A program made the translations under genes and the position numbers. The notes under the pieces are model-generated. The model saw nothing but the letters and a program-made list of their open reading frames with translations, was not told the DNA's origin and searched no databases. DNA of 64,000 nucleotides from Dyadobacter sp. UC 10 (GTDB lineage Bacteria > Bacteroidota > Bacteroidia > Cytophagales > Spirosomataceae): positions 4,646,501 through 4,710,500 of the forward strand of contig NZ_VSRN01000001.1 of assembly GCF_008369915.1 (NCBI RefSeq), in the 5' to 3' direction. Below are positions 28,272-36,281 of this stretch, in pieces. How positions within the stretch are numbered: position 1 is the stretch's first letter; every line of letters starts with the position of its first letter.

Positions 28272-28940
28272 ATGGGACAGAAAAAAGCCATTTTATTCGG
28301 AGCCAGCGGTTTCATCGGATCTTATCTTCTTCAAGGACTTTTAGGTGATCCTGATTATCAAGAAGTTACCATTGTGGTCCGAAAAGATCTGGGCGTCAGT
28401 CATGCCAAGCTCAAAACACTGATAGGGGATTTCAATTCCCTGCCGGCTATGAAGGAGGATCTGGCGGCGGATGAAGTGTTCATCGCCCTGGGTACCACAA
28501 AGAAAAATACACCCGACCAAAAGGTTTATTACCAGGTAGATCACGATTATCCCGTGCTGGCGGCAAAGTTGGCCAGGGCGAGGGGAGCAAAGGCGGTTTT
28601 TGTTGTCACTGCCGTTGGTGCTGACGCAGGCTCGGGTGTGTTTTATATCAGGACAAAAGGTGAAACCGAGCGGGATATTATTGCCGCTGGACTTGACCAT
28701 ACCCACATTTTCAGACCGTCGATGATCATGGGGAACCGGACAGAAAGTCGTCCGATGGAAAAATCCTTCATCAAACTCTTTTCGCTCATTAACCCGGTCA
28801 TGATTGGTCCGATGAAGAAATTCAGGGGAATCGAGGGGGCGGACATTGCCAGGGCGATGATTGCGGCTGCGAAAATCCCTTCCGGAAAAGTGAAAATTTA
28901 TGAATGGCAGGAAATGGACGCGCTATTGAAAGCACGCTGA
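28272..28940 (+). CDS. NAD(P)-binding Rossmann oxidoreductase (atypical SDR, HTATIP2-like)
   Basis: 222 residues from the ATG at 28272 (MGQKKAILFGASGFIGSYLL); a TTG three codons upstream is less likely. The nucleotide-binding motif GASGFIGSYLL is at the N-terminus, and EVFIALGTTKKNTPDQKVYYQVDHDYP plus VFVVTAVGADAGSGVFYIRTKGETE place it with the TIP30/HTATIP2-like atypical short-chain dehydrogenases. The SDR catalytic tyrosine may be that in FYIRTKGE (Y-x-x-x-K). The substrate is unknown. It ends at a bidirectional terminator shared with the convergent pirin gene. Confidence 0.82.
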   Translation: MGQKKAILFGASGFIGSYLLQGLLGDPDYQEVTIVVRKDLGVSHAKLKTLIGDFNSLPAMKEDLAADEVFIALGTTKKNTPDQKVYYQVDHDYPVLAAKLARARGAKAVFVVTAVGADAGSGVFYIRTKGETERDIIAAGLDHTHIFRPSMIMGNRTESRPMEKSFIKLFSLINPVMIGPMKKFRGIEGADIARAMIAAAKIPSGKVKIYEWQEMDALLKAR

Positions 28941-28950
28941 CCTGACATGG

Positions 28951-28982
28951 AAAGCCCCCTGCGTATACTGGCAAGGGGCTTT
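28951..28982. terminator. Bidirectional terminator between oxidoreductase and pirin genes
   Basis: AAAGCCCC at 28951-28958 pairs with GGGGCTTT at 28975-28982; GACA and GTC outside the arms extend the pairing imperfectly. It sits between two convergent stop codons (28940 and 28996). Confidence 0.7.
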
Positions 28983-28995
28983 GTCATATTTCAGA

Positions 28996-29877
28996 TTAAT
29001 AGCTGAATCTTTGCGCAGCCGGCAGTGCGGAGACATGCCCGATCTTACCGTGACGAAAATCGCGGTACAGGTCTTTGATCTCCTCTTCCTGATCCGCTAT
29101 GAAAGGGCCGTACGATACAATAGGGTGATTTTGAGGCTCCGCGGCATATAACACCACTTTCCCACCGGATTTTCCGCCAGTCAGTACGAGTTCACTTTCA
29201 TCCTTTTCGGCAGATCGGCCAAGCCAGCCAACCTGGTTTTCGTTTAGAATTTCCCGTGAGTCGCCCACCTCAATACTGCCGTCGACTACGTAAAGAAATG
29301 CATTGTAGGAAGCATTCAGTTGCTGGCGCGTCACAATGCCCGGTTCAAGGTGAATTTCTGCTACGATCAGCGGCGTGTGGTTTTGAACCGGAGATTTCAG
29401 GCCAGCCATTTCTCCACTATATAGTCTGAGCTCCAAGCCATTTTCGCTGATTTTCGGAACGCTGCCAAATGCCAGGTCTTGCACACGCGGTGTAGCCCAC
29501 CTGTCTTTTTTGGGCAGGTTCAGCCACATCTGCAACAGGCGTAGCTTCGTCTTCTTTTCGATTGATTCGGTATGTACAATGCCGCTTCCAGCCGTCATAA
29601 TCTGGAAATCACCAGCCTGCATCATATGGGTTTCATCACCGATCTCGCCTTCCAGCAGCAGGGATACCGTTTCAAATCCCGCGTGCGGATGTGGACCTCC
29701 AACCGGCTCTGTATCTTTTTTATCCAGAAAATCGTCCATCAGCAGGATAAAAGGGTCGCTGCTTGCGAATTCGTCCTGTATCACCGACCGGGCAGTGTGA
29801 TCGTGCCCCATAAATCCCTGGTGGGCGACAGTTGTTTTTATATTGATCAGTTCTCTTTTCAAAATTGTAGTTTCCAT
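28996..29877 (-). CDS. Pirin-family protein
   Basis: 293 residues from the ATG at 29877 (METTILKRELINIKTTVAHQG); a longer frame would run through an inverted repeat. The bicupin shows the pirin metal site: HPHAGFET gives the H-x-H pair and GIVHTES the His and Glu, all in the N-terminal cupin. Bacterial pirins bind iron; some have quercetinase-type activity and others act as redox-linked modulators. Nothing nearby fixes the role. It lies 136 bases after the beta-lactamase gene on the same strand. Confidence 0.92.
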   Translation of the reverse strand: METTILKRELINIKTTVAHQGFMGHDHTARSVIQDEFASSDPFILLMDDFLDKKDTEPVGGPHPHAGFETVSLLLEGEIGDETHMMQAGDFQIMTAGSGIVHTESIEKKTKLRLLQMWLNLPKKDRWATPRVQDLAFGSVPKISENGLELRLYSGEMAGLKSPVQNHTPLIVAEIHLEPGIVTRQQLNASYNAFLYVVDGSIEVGDSREILNENQVGWLGRSAEKDESELVLTGGKSGGKVVLYAAEPQNHPIVSYGPFIADQEEEIKDLYRDFRHGKIGHVSALPAAQRFSY

Positions 29878-29887
29878 AATCGGGCTC

Positions 29888-29951
29888 TTTATTTTGTTTA
29901 TACAGCGGGTCGGCAAGCTGTGTTGCCGGTCCGTTATTGAAACAAAATAAA
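29888..29951. repeat. Nested inverted repeat upstream of pirin gene
   Basis: TTTATTTTGTTT at 29888-29899 is perfectly complementary to AAACAAAATAAA at 29940-29951. Inside lies a second inverted repeat, CGGCAA (29911-29916) and TTGCCG (29923-29928). The whole could extrude as a 64-base cruciform. It ends 11 bases before the pirin ATG, so it overlaps the region where promoter and leader must lie. Confidence 0.65.
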
Positions 29952-30013
29952 AGCGTGCGCTGTGCGGAGAAACCGCTAAACAATTGGTTAGTGGTCCGAG
30001 GCAGATACGTGTT

Positions 30014-30751
30014 TTATTTCTGCTCAAAAAGCCTGATGGTATAATCGAGCAGAGCCGGACCGCCCGTTTCGCCGTGGCCGGGGATCACGATTTGGGTATC
30101 GGGATATTTGGCTTTTATTTTGGCTACCGTAGCCGGCCACGCACCTACATTCGCATCGCCGAGATACCCTTTGGTCGCATCAACTTCCTTGATCAGACAA
30201 CCGCCGAACATGGCCTTTTCACTTGGGAAATAGCCTATCACATTATCCCTGGTGTGGCCTTCGCCGAAAAATCCGGTGAGCACTTTCCTCTTGCCGACTT
30301 TGAGCCTCAGGGTACCGTCAAAACCCTTTTGAGGTACCGGAAATTTTGCCTCCTTCGCCGACGCAATAGTCTTATTGCTGCCGTAAGAAGGAATGCCGCG
30401 GCGGTGAAATTCATTTAGACCGGCCACACAATCTTCATGAAAGTGCGTCGCAATCACTGCTTTAACCTTGCAATGCAGGCTGTCGGCCAGCCAGTCGATC
30501 AGTACTGCCGAGGTAGAATCGTTGACGGGCGTATCAAAAATAATTGCTTCGCCTTTATCAAAAACGATCATCCCGTTGCAGGGTACTTTTCCAAAAGTCT
30601 CAGTATTGAGGTAGGTAATATGCTGGTAAACGTGATCGGAAACTTTCAGAATACTGATCGCATCGGCGGTGAAGCCTTTGGGCGTATTTTGTGCAATAGT
30701 AAATTGAGAAAGCAGAAAGCAAATGCTCAGGGACAGATATTGCCGGATCAT
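30014..30751 (-). CDS. Subclass B1 metallo-beta-lactamase
   Basis: 245 residues from the ATG at 30751, which opens a signal peptide (MIRQYLSLSICFLLSQFTIAQ); an upstream in-frame Met at 30814 lacks one. All subclass B1 zinc ligands are present in order: H103, H105 and D107 (THFHED), H166 (GEGHTRDN), C185 (MFGGCLIKEV) and H226 (IPGHGE), with K188 at the position of the substrate-binding Lys and GDANVGAWP after it. This fits a periplasmic enzyme able to hydrolyse penicillins and probably carbapenems, as in chromosomal enzymes of other Bacteroidota. No mobile-element signature flanks it, so it looks intrinsic. Activity is inferred from residues only. Confidence 0.9.
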   Translation of the reverse strand: MIRQYLSLSICFLLSQFTIAQNTPKGFTADAISILKVSDHVYQHITYLNTETFGKVPCNGMIVFDKGEAIIFDTPVNDSTSAVLIDWLADSLHCKVKAVIATHFHEDCVAGLNEFHRRGIPSYGSNKTIASAKEAKFPVPQKGFDGTLRLKVGKRKVLTGFFGEGHTRDNVIGYFPSEKAMFGGCLIKEVDATKGYLGDANVGAWPATVAKIKAKYPDTQIVIPGHGETGGPALLDYTIRLFEQK

Positions 30752-30826
30752 AGGAATAAGTTGGTCAGATTGCGTTGGAGAGCCCAAGAACGCAAGTTGC
30801 GGCCGGAATATCAAGCAAAAGTATCG

Positions 30827-31516
30827 TCACAAATATTCCAGAATATCGGCTACGGTGTTCAATTGCATAAAATTGTTGTGTTCGAGCGTGTGGCTGTACT
30901 GCTCGTGCAGCCAGGTGACATGATAGGGTATGTGTGCGGCGTAACCTTCCAGTTCCAGGACCGGCAGCACGTCGGATTTAATGGAATTGCCCAGCATCAG
31001 GAAATTCCCCGGCTGGCAGTCCAGGTGTTTCAGCAGTTTCCGGTAATCGGCTGTCTGCTTGTCGCTCATGATCTCGATATGGTGAAAATATTCCTGCAGA
31101 CCCGATTTGCGCAGCTTTCTTTCCTGGTCGAGCAAATCCCCTTTGGTTGCTACTACGAGGCGGTATTTTCCCTTTAATGCTTTCAAAACTTCCTCCACAC
31201 CTTCCAGCAGCTCTACCGGTTTTTGGAGCAACTCTTGCCCAAGCCCGATAATTTCCTTGATCAAATGCATGCTGGCAGTGCCATTTGAGATCGTGTAAGC
31301 AGTTTCAACCATACATAGCATAAAACATTTGACCCCATAACCATACAGTGGCAGGTTTTTGATCTGCGTTTTGTAAAGCTCCTGCGAAACGGAATGCTGC
31401 GGTAAAAAATCTTCGAGCAGCCGGCAGAACTTTTCCTCCGTCTCCTGGAAATATGGCTCGTTGACCCACATAGTGTCGTCGGCGTCGAAGGCGATGACTT
31501 TAATATGATTTTTCAT
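30827..31516 (-). CDS. HAD-family hydrolase
   Basis: 229 residues. Motif I is AFDADDTMWVN (D-x-D-x-T, nucleophile Asp about residue 10), motif II the Thr of VVATKG, and motif III/IV lies in GNSIKSDVLPVLELEGY. An alpha-helical cap of the C1 type separates motifs I and II. It is probably a cytosolic phosphatase acting on a small phosphorylated metabolite; the substrate is unknown. It lies 75 bases upstream of the beta-lactamase gene on the same strand and 78 bases from the divergent Crp/Fnr gene. Confidence 0.87.
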   Translation of the reverse strand: MKNHIKVIAFDADDTMWVNEPYFQETEEKFCRLLEDFLPQHSVSQELYKTQIKNLPLYGYGVKCFMLCMVETAYTISNGTASMHLIKEIIGLGQELLQKPVELLEGVEEVLKALKGKYRLVVATKGDLLDQERKLRKSGLQEYFHHIEIMSDKQTADYRKLLKHLDCQPGNFLMLGNSIKSDVLPVLELEGYAAHIPYHVTWLHEQYSHTLEHNNFMQLNTVADILEYL

Positions 31517-31569
31517 TCGAATTTTTAATTTTACCCCGCAAAAATCATTTTTAACATTACCCTGAAAAA

Positions 31570-31581
31570 GGACATTTGTCC
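31570..31581. promoter_or_regulatory. Palindrome GGACA-TT-TGTCC, possible operator
   Basis: A perfect 12-base palindrome lies between the divergent HAD and Crp/Fnr genes, 13 bases before the Crp/Fnr ATG. Its size and place would suit autoregulation by a Crp/Fnr-type dimer. This is inference from symmetry and position only. Confidence 0.35.
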
Positions 31582-31594
31582 CAAATACTTAAAA

Positions 31595-32161
31595 ATGCTA
31601 CGGACCAATTTATCCTTTCTGTCCTTTACCGAAACGCTTTTTGCGCAGCAATTGAACGAACGCGAGGTGGCATTGGAAGTGTTTCCGAAAGGCACGGCAA
31701 TCCTGCGCCGCGGAGCGTTAAGCAGGAAAGTTTTTGTGGTAAAAAGCGGGATCACAAAGTGTTTTTTCAGCGAGGAAAACGGCAAGGATTATATCGTTGA
31801 ATTTCTGGCGGAAGGGGAGATCATCGGGGAGATTGAGGCGATTAAAGGGATTGCCTGCCTCTGCAACATTGAAGCGATCACCGAAGTGCAGGCCTATTCT
31901 TTGAGTGTAGGCTATTTCAAGAACTTATTAACCCAAAATCCGGCGTTTAACCAGTTACTTTTGGAAGAAATGGCCGAGCGCATCATCAATACCAGCAGTC
32001 GGTCGTCCGCTCAGCAGCTGTATACTTTGGAGCAGGGATTAAAAAAATTGCTGGCATTCCAGGAACGCCAGCAAACTGTAATATCGAAGGGGAATATGGC
32101 CAGTTACCTGGGAATTACGCTCCGAAGCCTGAACCGGGCTTTGAAAAACATTTCAGAATAA
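31595..32161 (+). CDS. Crp/Fnr-family transcriptional regulator
   Basis: 188 residues: an N-terminal cyclic-nucleotide-binding-type beta-barrel (about residues 25-115; EVFPKGTAILRRGALSRKVFVVKSG, DYIVEFLAEGEIIGEIEAI) and a C-terminal helix-turn-helix (ISKGNMASYLGITLRSLNRALKNI). No Cys cluster for an iron-sulfur centre is present. As in many Bacteroidota members, the cAMP-contacting Arg/Ser pair is not evident, so cAMP may not be the effector. It runs divergently from the HAD gene with a candidate operator between them. Confidence 0.9.
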   Translation: MLRTNLSFLSFTETLFAQQLNEREVALEVFPKGTAILRRGALSRKVFVVKSGITKCFFSEENGKDYIVEFLAEGEIIGEIEAIKGIACLCNIEAITEVQAYSLSVGYFKNLLTQNPAFNQLLLEEMAERIINTSSRSSAQQLYTLEQGLKKLLAFQERQQTVISKGNMASYLGITLRSLNRALKNISE

Positions 32162-32181
32162 ACAGGGTTCGAAGCGTCCGG

Positions 32182-32394
32182 TCAGGAGTTGGCCGCCACC
32201 TCGCTGCGTCCCGACTTACTTTTCAAAATCAGCGAGCTGATCAGGGCAACCACGAGGCCGATCGGCAAAACTTCTGCGTAGGTAGACAAGACAATGAATG
32301 CCGGATTCTGGTACATCTCTTCAAACTGATTCATTTCGGCCGTTGAGCTCTGCCTGGCTACTGCCTGAAATCCGTACGGAAAAGCTTTTGCCGG
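32182..32394 (-). pseudogene. C-terminal remnant resembling DUF4199 protein
   Basis: The minus strand encodes PAKAFPYGFQAVARQSS, then MNQFEEMYQNPAF, then a hydrophobic segment YAEVLPIGLVVALISSLILKSK and a stop at 32182-32184. This resembles the last transmembrane segment and tail of DUF4199 inner-membrane proteins; the rest of that protein is missing. The remnant is in the same frame as, and begins directly after, the TAA stop of the upstream 206-residue membrane protein gene. A 50-codon start at 32334 is possible, but no ribosome binding site is visible. I infer a deletion relic. Confidence 0.5.
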
Positions 32395-33015
32395 TTACTG
32401 GCCCAATTCTTCCAGCTCGCTCAGGTGCATTTGAAGATCGGACAAGGTGCGGTCGGGGAACTGGCTGAAAATAAATTTCGCTATCCCGAAAAGTACCAGT
32501 ACCGTCAATGCCTGCGCCGCTACGATCAGCAGCCATTTTGTTAATCCGTAACTGTCAAAATTGCGCACCAGCAGGGAAACGCCGATCAGAAAACCGGCAA
32601 CCATACTTATTTTCCAGACGTTATCCATCGTATCCTGATAGCGCTGCTGAATGTAAATGACCTTTTGCAGGCTTTCCCGCAGGTTACTTTTCACCAGGAG
32701 AACGCCGGTAATCGCTTTGTTTGCGGATATCACAACTTTCAAGCCGGCAATAACCACGAGCGCATACAAAGCCGTGGGCACATATTCAAACCACTGCGTA
32801 TAGTCAAACGGGTTACCCGAGAGAATTGCGCCAAACAGTACCAGCAACCCTGAAAAAAACAAGGTGACATTCCTGAGTTTCCGGGTGGCGCGGGAAACGG
32901 TACTGTTGGATTGGCTCCTGATCATCGAAAGCACCATCTGCTCGCTCAGCAGCTGGGAGTTTTGCAGTTTTGCGTCGATGGTGTTCCAGCTGGTTTTGAG
33001 GTCGTCCAGGTTCAT
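32395..33015 (-). CDS. Membrane protein partnered with ECF sigma factor
   Basis: 206 residues. A cytoplasmic N-terminal helix (MNLDDLKTSWNTIDAKLQNS, then ATRKLRNV) precedes four hydrophobic segments: about residues 48-65, 77-97, 136-153 and 162-185. No zinc-anti-sigma motif is present. In Bacteroidota such proteins commonly follow a housekeeping-type ECF sigma gene and may act as its regulator. The start is 12 bases after the sigma stop, so the pair is co-transcribed. Function is inferred from gene order. Confidence 0.7.
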   Translation of the reverse strand: MNLDDLKTSWNTIDAKLQNSQLLSEQMVLSMIRSQSNSTVSRATRKLRNVTLFFSGLLVLFGAILSGNPFDYTQWFEYVPTALYALVVIAGLKVVISANKAITGVLLVKSNLRESLQKVIYIQQRYQDTMDNVWKISMVAGFLIGVSLLVRNFDSYGLTKWLLIVAAQALTVLVLFGIAKFIFSQFPDRTLSDLQMHLSELEELGQ

Positions 33016-33027
33016 AGTATTGATAGT

Positions 33028-33519
33028 TTAAAGTGTAATAGATTTGATAATTTTTTCGAGTTTCATTTTAATGCGGCTGAGTTTTACACCCACATTTGAT
33101 TTGCTTATACCCAGGATGCCGGCCATCTCGTCGTAGCTTTTTTCGTCCAGGTATAGTAGTACCATCGCCTTTTCGACGGCCGAAAGCTGGTCGATCGCGT
33201 GGTAGAGCAATGCGGTCTCGGAAGGGGCGTTTTCGTTTGCTTCAAAATCCGGGAAATCCATATCCGGTAATGAAAATCCGGCGGGCGACTGTCGCCTTTT
33301 TTCTTTGCGAAAATTGGAAATGGCGGTATTCATCCCCACGCGGTACACCCAGGTATTTACATTGGATTCCTGCCGAAAAGTTGGAAATGCTTTCCAGAGC
33401 TGAAAAACGATCTCCTGAAAAAGGTCCCGGCGATCTTCTGCGTCCGGACAGTACATTTTACAGATCTTGAAAAGGACCGCCCGGTTTTGGTTGAGAAGAC
33501 TGACGAATTGCTTTTCCAT
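33028..33519 (-). CDS. ECF RNA polymerase sigma factor
   Basis: 163 residues with region 2 (RDLFQEIVFQLWKAFPTFRQESNVNTWVYRVGMNTAI) at about residues 32-70 and region 4 (LDEKSYDEMAGILGISKSNVGVKLSRIKMKLEK) near 125-158. It differs from the FecI-like sigma factors of loci A-C: no FecR or SusC follows, and it is paired with a membrane protein. It runs divergently from the FtsX-type permease across a 250-base gap. Confidence 0.93.
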   Translation of the reverse strand: MEKQFVSLLNQNRAVLFKICKMYCPDAEDRRDLFQEIVFQLWKAFPTFRQESNVNTWVYRVGMNTAISNFRKEKRRQSPAGFSLPDMDFPDFEANENAPSETALLYHAIDQLSAVEKAMVLLYLDEKSYDEMAGILGISKSNVGVKLSRIKMKLEKIIKSITL

Positions 33520-33769
33520 GTAAGTGATTTAAATACAGTTTATGTATTAGTCGGAGGAAAGGCAAAAAATTACAGGTATTGTCAAAATTAATAGAGATTC
33601 GATCTATAAAACAGCTGTTTGGCCTGGCTTGTAAGTGGACAGCCGCGTTCAGTTTTGAACAAAATAAAAAAATGATTTTCGTATTAAGATGCTGTCAATC
33701 AATGGTCTTGTTCGATGGTATATTTTTTACAGACGGTACTTTGGATAATAATCTCAATGGTCAAAGCCT

Positions 33770-36142
33770 ATGCTTCAAAACTACTTCAAAATCGCATTCC
33801 GCAATCTCTGGAAGCATAAGCTGTTTTCACTGATCAATATCGTGGGCCTGGGACTCGCCATGGCATTTTGTTTCTTACAGCTGATTCAGGTGCAGAGCAG
33901 TTTCGAGAAAGATTCATTTCACCCGTTCCCCGACCGTACTTACCGGATCGTGACCGATGCGGAAGGAAATAACGGCGAGCGCTATGCGCTGGCTTCCACA
34001 CCTATACCGCTGGCTGAAAAGCTGTTGAACGAACACAGCGTGATCGAAAAGTCGACGCGGATCGTGCGGAATTTCGGTGGTAATCTCAACAATGGTATCA
34101 AGACCTTGCGTGTAACCGGAATGTTTGTGGACCCTGCATTTTTTGAAATATTCGGCTTTAAACTCGAAAAAGGCAAAGCCTGCATGGAGCCGCGGGAGGT
34201 GGTACTGTCGAAAGAGACGGCAGAGCGGTATTTTGGAACTGCTGATCCCGTGGGCAAAACGCTGCGCGACCCCGAATTGGGCGATTTTACGGTATCCGGC
34301 GTTTTCGGTTCGATCAAACCGTTTACAACGCATTTACAATCGGATATATTCGTTTCAATGTCCGGCTTTAATAATCTCAACAAGCATATCAAAACAGATA
34401 ACTGGCTGGATTATAATGCATATACTTTTGTGTTGCTTTCCAAAGGCAGCAGCCGCGCATTGCTCGACCGTGCAATATTACAGGTAGCTCAGGATAACCA
34501 AAAAAACGTCGCATTCAAGGATATTAAAGGACATCGTTTCCGCAGCCAGCTGCTCGGGGAGATTTCTCCTGACACCGAAAGTCTGCTCAATAATCCGCAC
34601 GTAGAGCCGCTTTGGAAGATCGGTGCCGGTTTGCTCATTCCGCTGGTTGTTATTTTGCTAGCCGGTTTCAATTATGTCAATCTCACATTAACGCGTTCGC
34701 TGAGCCGGGGGAGGGAAGTGGGTGTACGCAAAGTGGCGGGCGCCAAACGCTGGCAGCTTGTTACGCAATTCCTGACCGAAACCATCGTAATCGCCTTTTT
34801 TGCCCTGGGTATCGGGTACATGGGGCTGTTGTTTATTCAATCGTATGTGCATGTGCGATGGCTGCATTTCGAAGTCAGCCAAACACATGTGCTCTGGATT
34901 TCTTTCATCGTCTTCACACTACTGACCGGGATCCTCGCGGGGATATTGCCTGCCCGGATCCTCTCTTCTTACGAGCCTGCCCGCATTATCAAAGGTGAAA
35001 TAGGTCCGGCGGGCCTGGGGAAGATCAGTTTCCGTAAATCGCTGGTCGTGATCCAGTTTGTAGTGGCGCTGGTTTTCATGACTTTCGTGGGCATTTCCAA
35101 TAGCCAATTTGAATATATGGCTACTGATAATGAGAATTTTACCCGGAGAGATATTCTCAATATCCCCCTTTCATCCGGCAATTTTAAGTTGCTGGCCAAC
35201 GCAATCGGTAAGCAGGCCGACGTGGAGCGGATCGGGCTGGCTTCGGCTACATTAAATGAAGGTGCAGGAAAAGCTAAGATCAGCAGGATAGGGACGAAAT
35301 CTGCGATAGCATCGCAGGAAACCTATATTTATGCAGCTGATGCCAATTTTATAGCCAATATGGAGCTGAAATTTGTGGCAGGCGAAAATTTACCGGAGCC
35401 TTCCACAGATACTTCCGTTCATTTTGCGGTGATCAACGAGCATGCGGCCGGTATGCTTGGTTTTAAAAATCCGAAAGACATTGTCGGACATACTATTCGT
35501 CTGAATGAAAGCAATGTACAGGTTTCCGGGGTGGTGAGAAACTTCTGTTTCATGCGGTACGAGCTGCCCGTCGCGCCGCTTGTCTTGGCTTATGATCCCG
35601 GGGAAATCAAGGTACTATCCCTGAAAATCGCGGCAGGCGCACCGAAAGAGCGGGTCGAGGCGGCACTTTCGAAGGTCTGGAAGCAATTTCATCCGCACGA
35701 ATCGTTCGTATTTGCATGGTACGAGCAGCAATTATATGATAATTATGCCGATGGTGGCGACCAGCAGATTACGGGTATTATCGTACTGATCGTTTTTGTA
35801 ATCGCCGCAATGGGGCTACTGGGAATGGTCACTTATACCACCGAAAAGCGGACCAAAGAAGTGGGCGTCCGGAAAGTGATGGGCGCGAGTGTGGCTCAGA
35901 TCATGGCGCTGCTGTCGGGTGGTTTTGTACGGCTGATCCTCATTGCTTCGATTATCGCTTTACCGCTGGGTTACCTGCTGGGCGGACTTTTCCTTCAAAT
36001 TTTCACCTACCACGTTTCACTCGGTCCGGCCGTTTTCTTTCAATGCGTCGCAACGCTGCTGCTCATCGGGCTGGGGACGATCGGCGTGCAGGCTTACCGG
36101 ACTGCCAATACAAACCCGGCAGATACATTACGATCGGAATAG
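33770..36142 (+). CDS. ABC transporter permease, MacB/FtsX type
   Basis: 790 residues with the two-module layout of large Bacteroidota permeases: N-terminal FRNLWKHKLFSLINIVGLGLAM helix, a MacB periplasmic core domain, three helices at about residues 280-410 (including SLSRGREVGVRKVAGAKRWQL), a second periplasmic domain, and a C-terminal FtsX module (TEKRTKEVGVRKVMGASVAQI). It likely couples cytoplasmic ATP hydrolysis to periplasmic or outer-membrane events (lipoprotein, peptide or drug release). The ATPase is not encoded nearby. The gap 33520-33769 upstream is AT-rich and otherwise featureless. Confidence 0.9.
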   Translation: MLQNYFKIAFRNLWKHKLFSLINIVGLGLAMAFCFLQLIQVQSSFEKDSFHPFPDRTYRIVTDAEGNNGERYALASTPIPLAEKLLNEHSVIEKSTRIVRNFGGNLNNGIKTLRVTGMFVDPAFFEIFGFKLEKGKACMEPREVVLSKETAERYFGTADPVGKTLRDPELGDFTVSGVFGSIKPFTTHLQSDIFVSMSGFNNLNKHIKTDNWLDYNAYTFVLLSKGSSRALLDRAILQVAQDNQKNVAFKDIKGHRFRSQLLGEISPDTESLLNNPHVEPLWKIGAGLLIPLVVILLAGFNYVNLTLTRSLSRGREVGVRKVAGAKRWQLVTQFLTETIVIAFFALGIGYMGLLFIQSYVHVRWLHFEVSQTHVLWISFIVFTLLTGILAGILPARILSSYEPARIIKGEIGPAGLGKISFRKSLVVIQFVVALVFMTFVGISNSQFEYMATDNENFTRRDILNIPLSSGNFKLLANAIGKQADVERIGLASATLNEGAGKAKISRIGTKSAIASQETYIYAADANFIANMELKFVAGENLPEPSTDTSVHFAVINEHAAGMLGFKNPKDIVGHTIRLNESNVQVSGVVRNFCFMRYELPVAPLVLAYDPGEIKVLSLKIAAGAPKERVEAALSKVWKQFHPHESFVFAWYEQQLYDNYADGGDQQITGIIVLIVFVIAAMGLLGMVTYTTEKRTKEVGVRKVMGASVAQIMALLSGGFVRLILIASIIALPLGYLLGGLFLQIFTYHVSLGPAVFFQCVATLLLIGLGTIGVQAYRTANTNPADTLRSE

Positions 36143-36149
36143 CAGACCA

Positions 36150-36219
36150 TTGCCCGGCAATCGTTGCCCGGCATTCGTTGCCCGGCAGTCGCTGCCCGGC
36201 AGCGGTCTGTCCGGCTTTG
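36150..36219. repeat. 14-bp tandem repeat array
   Basis: Four consecutive 14-base units read TTGCCCGGCAATCG, TTGCCCGGCATTCG, TTGCCCGGCAGTCG and CTGCCCGGCAGCGG (36150-36205), followed by a degenerate fifth (TCTGTCCGGCTTTG). Most units contain a small inverted repeat (TTGCC-C-GGCAA). CAGACC just before the array and GGTCTG inside its end can pair and enclose it in one stem. It lies between the permease stop and the GH43 start. Confidence 0.75.
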
Positions 36220-36281
36220 TTTCCGCGGATCGTTTTTGCTTTCTTTGTTTCGATCTATTATCTCAACAAAACCGGAAAAAC

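Noticed and set aside
30437..31177. 246-codon plus-strand open frame
   Set aside because: Antisense to the beta-lactamase and HAD genes, both with complete motifs on the other strand.
33579..33833. 84-codon plus-strand open frame before the permease
   Set aside because: Overlaps the permease start, lacks any motif, and fits a promoter region.
36150..36219. CRISPR-like array
   Set aside because: Units are 14 bases in direct tandem without spacers, and no cas genes are present.
35943..36281. 113-codon N-terminal extension of the second GH43 protein
   Set aside because: Overlaps the permease gene and the tandem repeat; signal peptide begins only at the GTG 36282.
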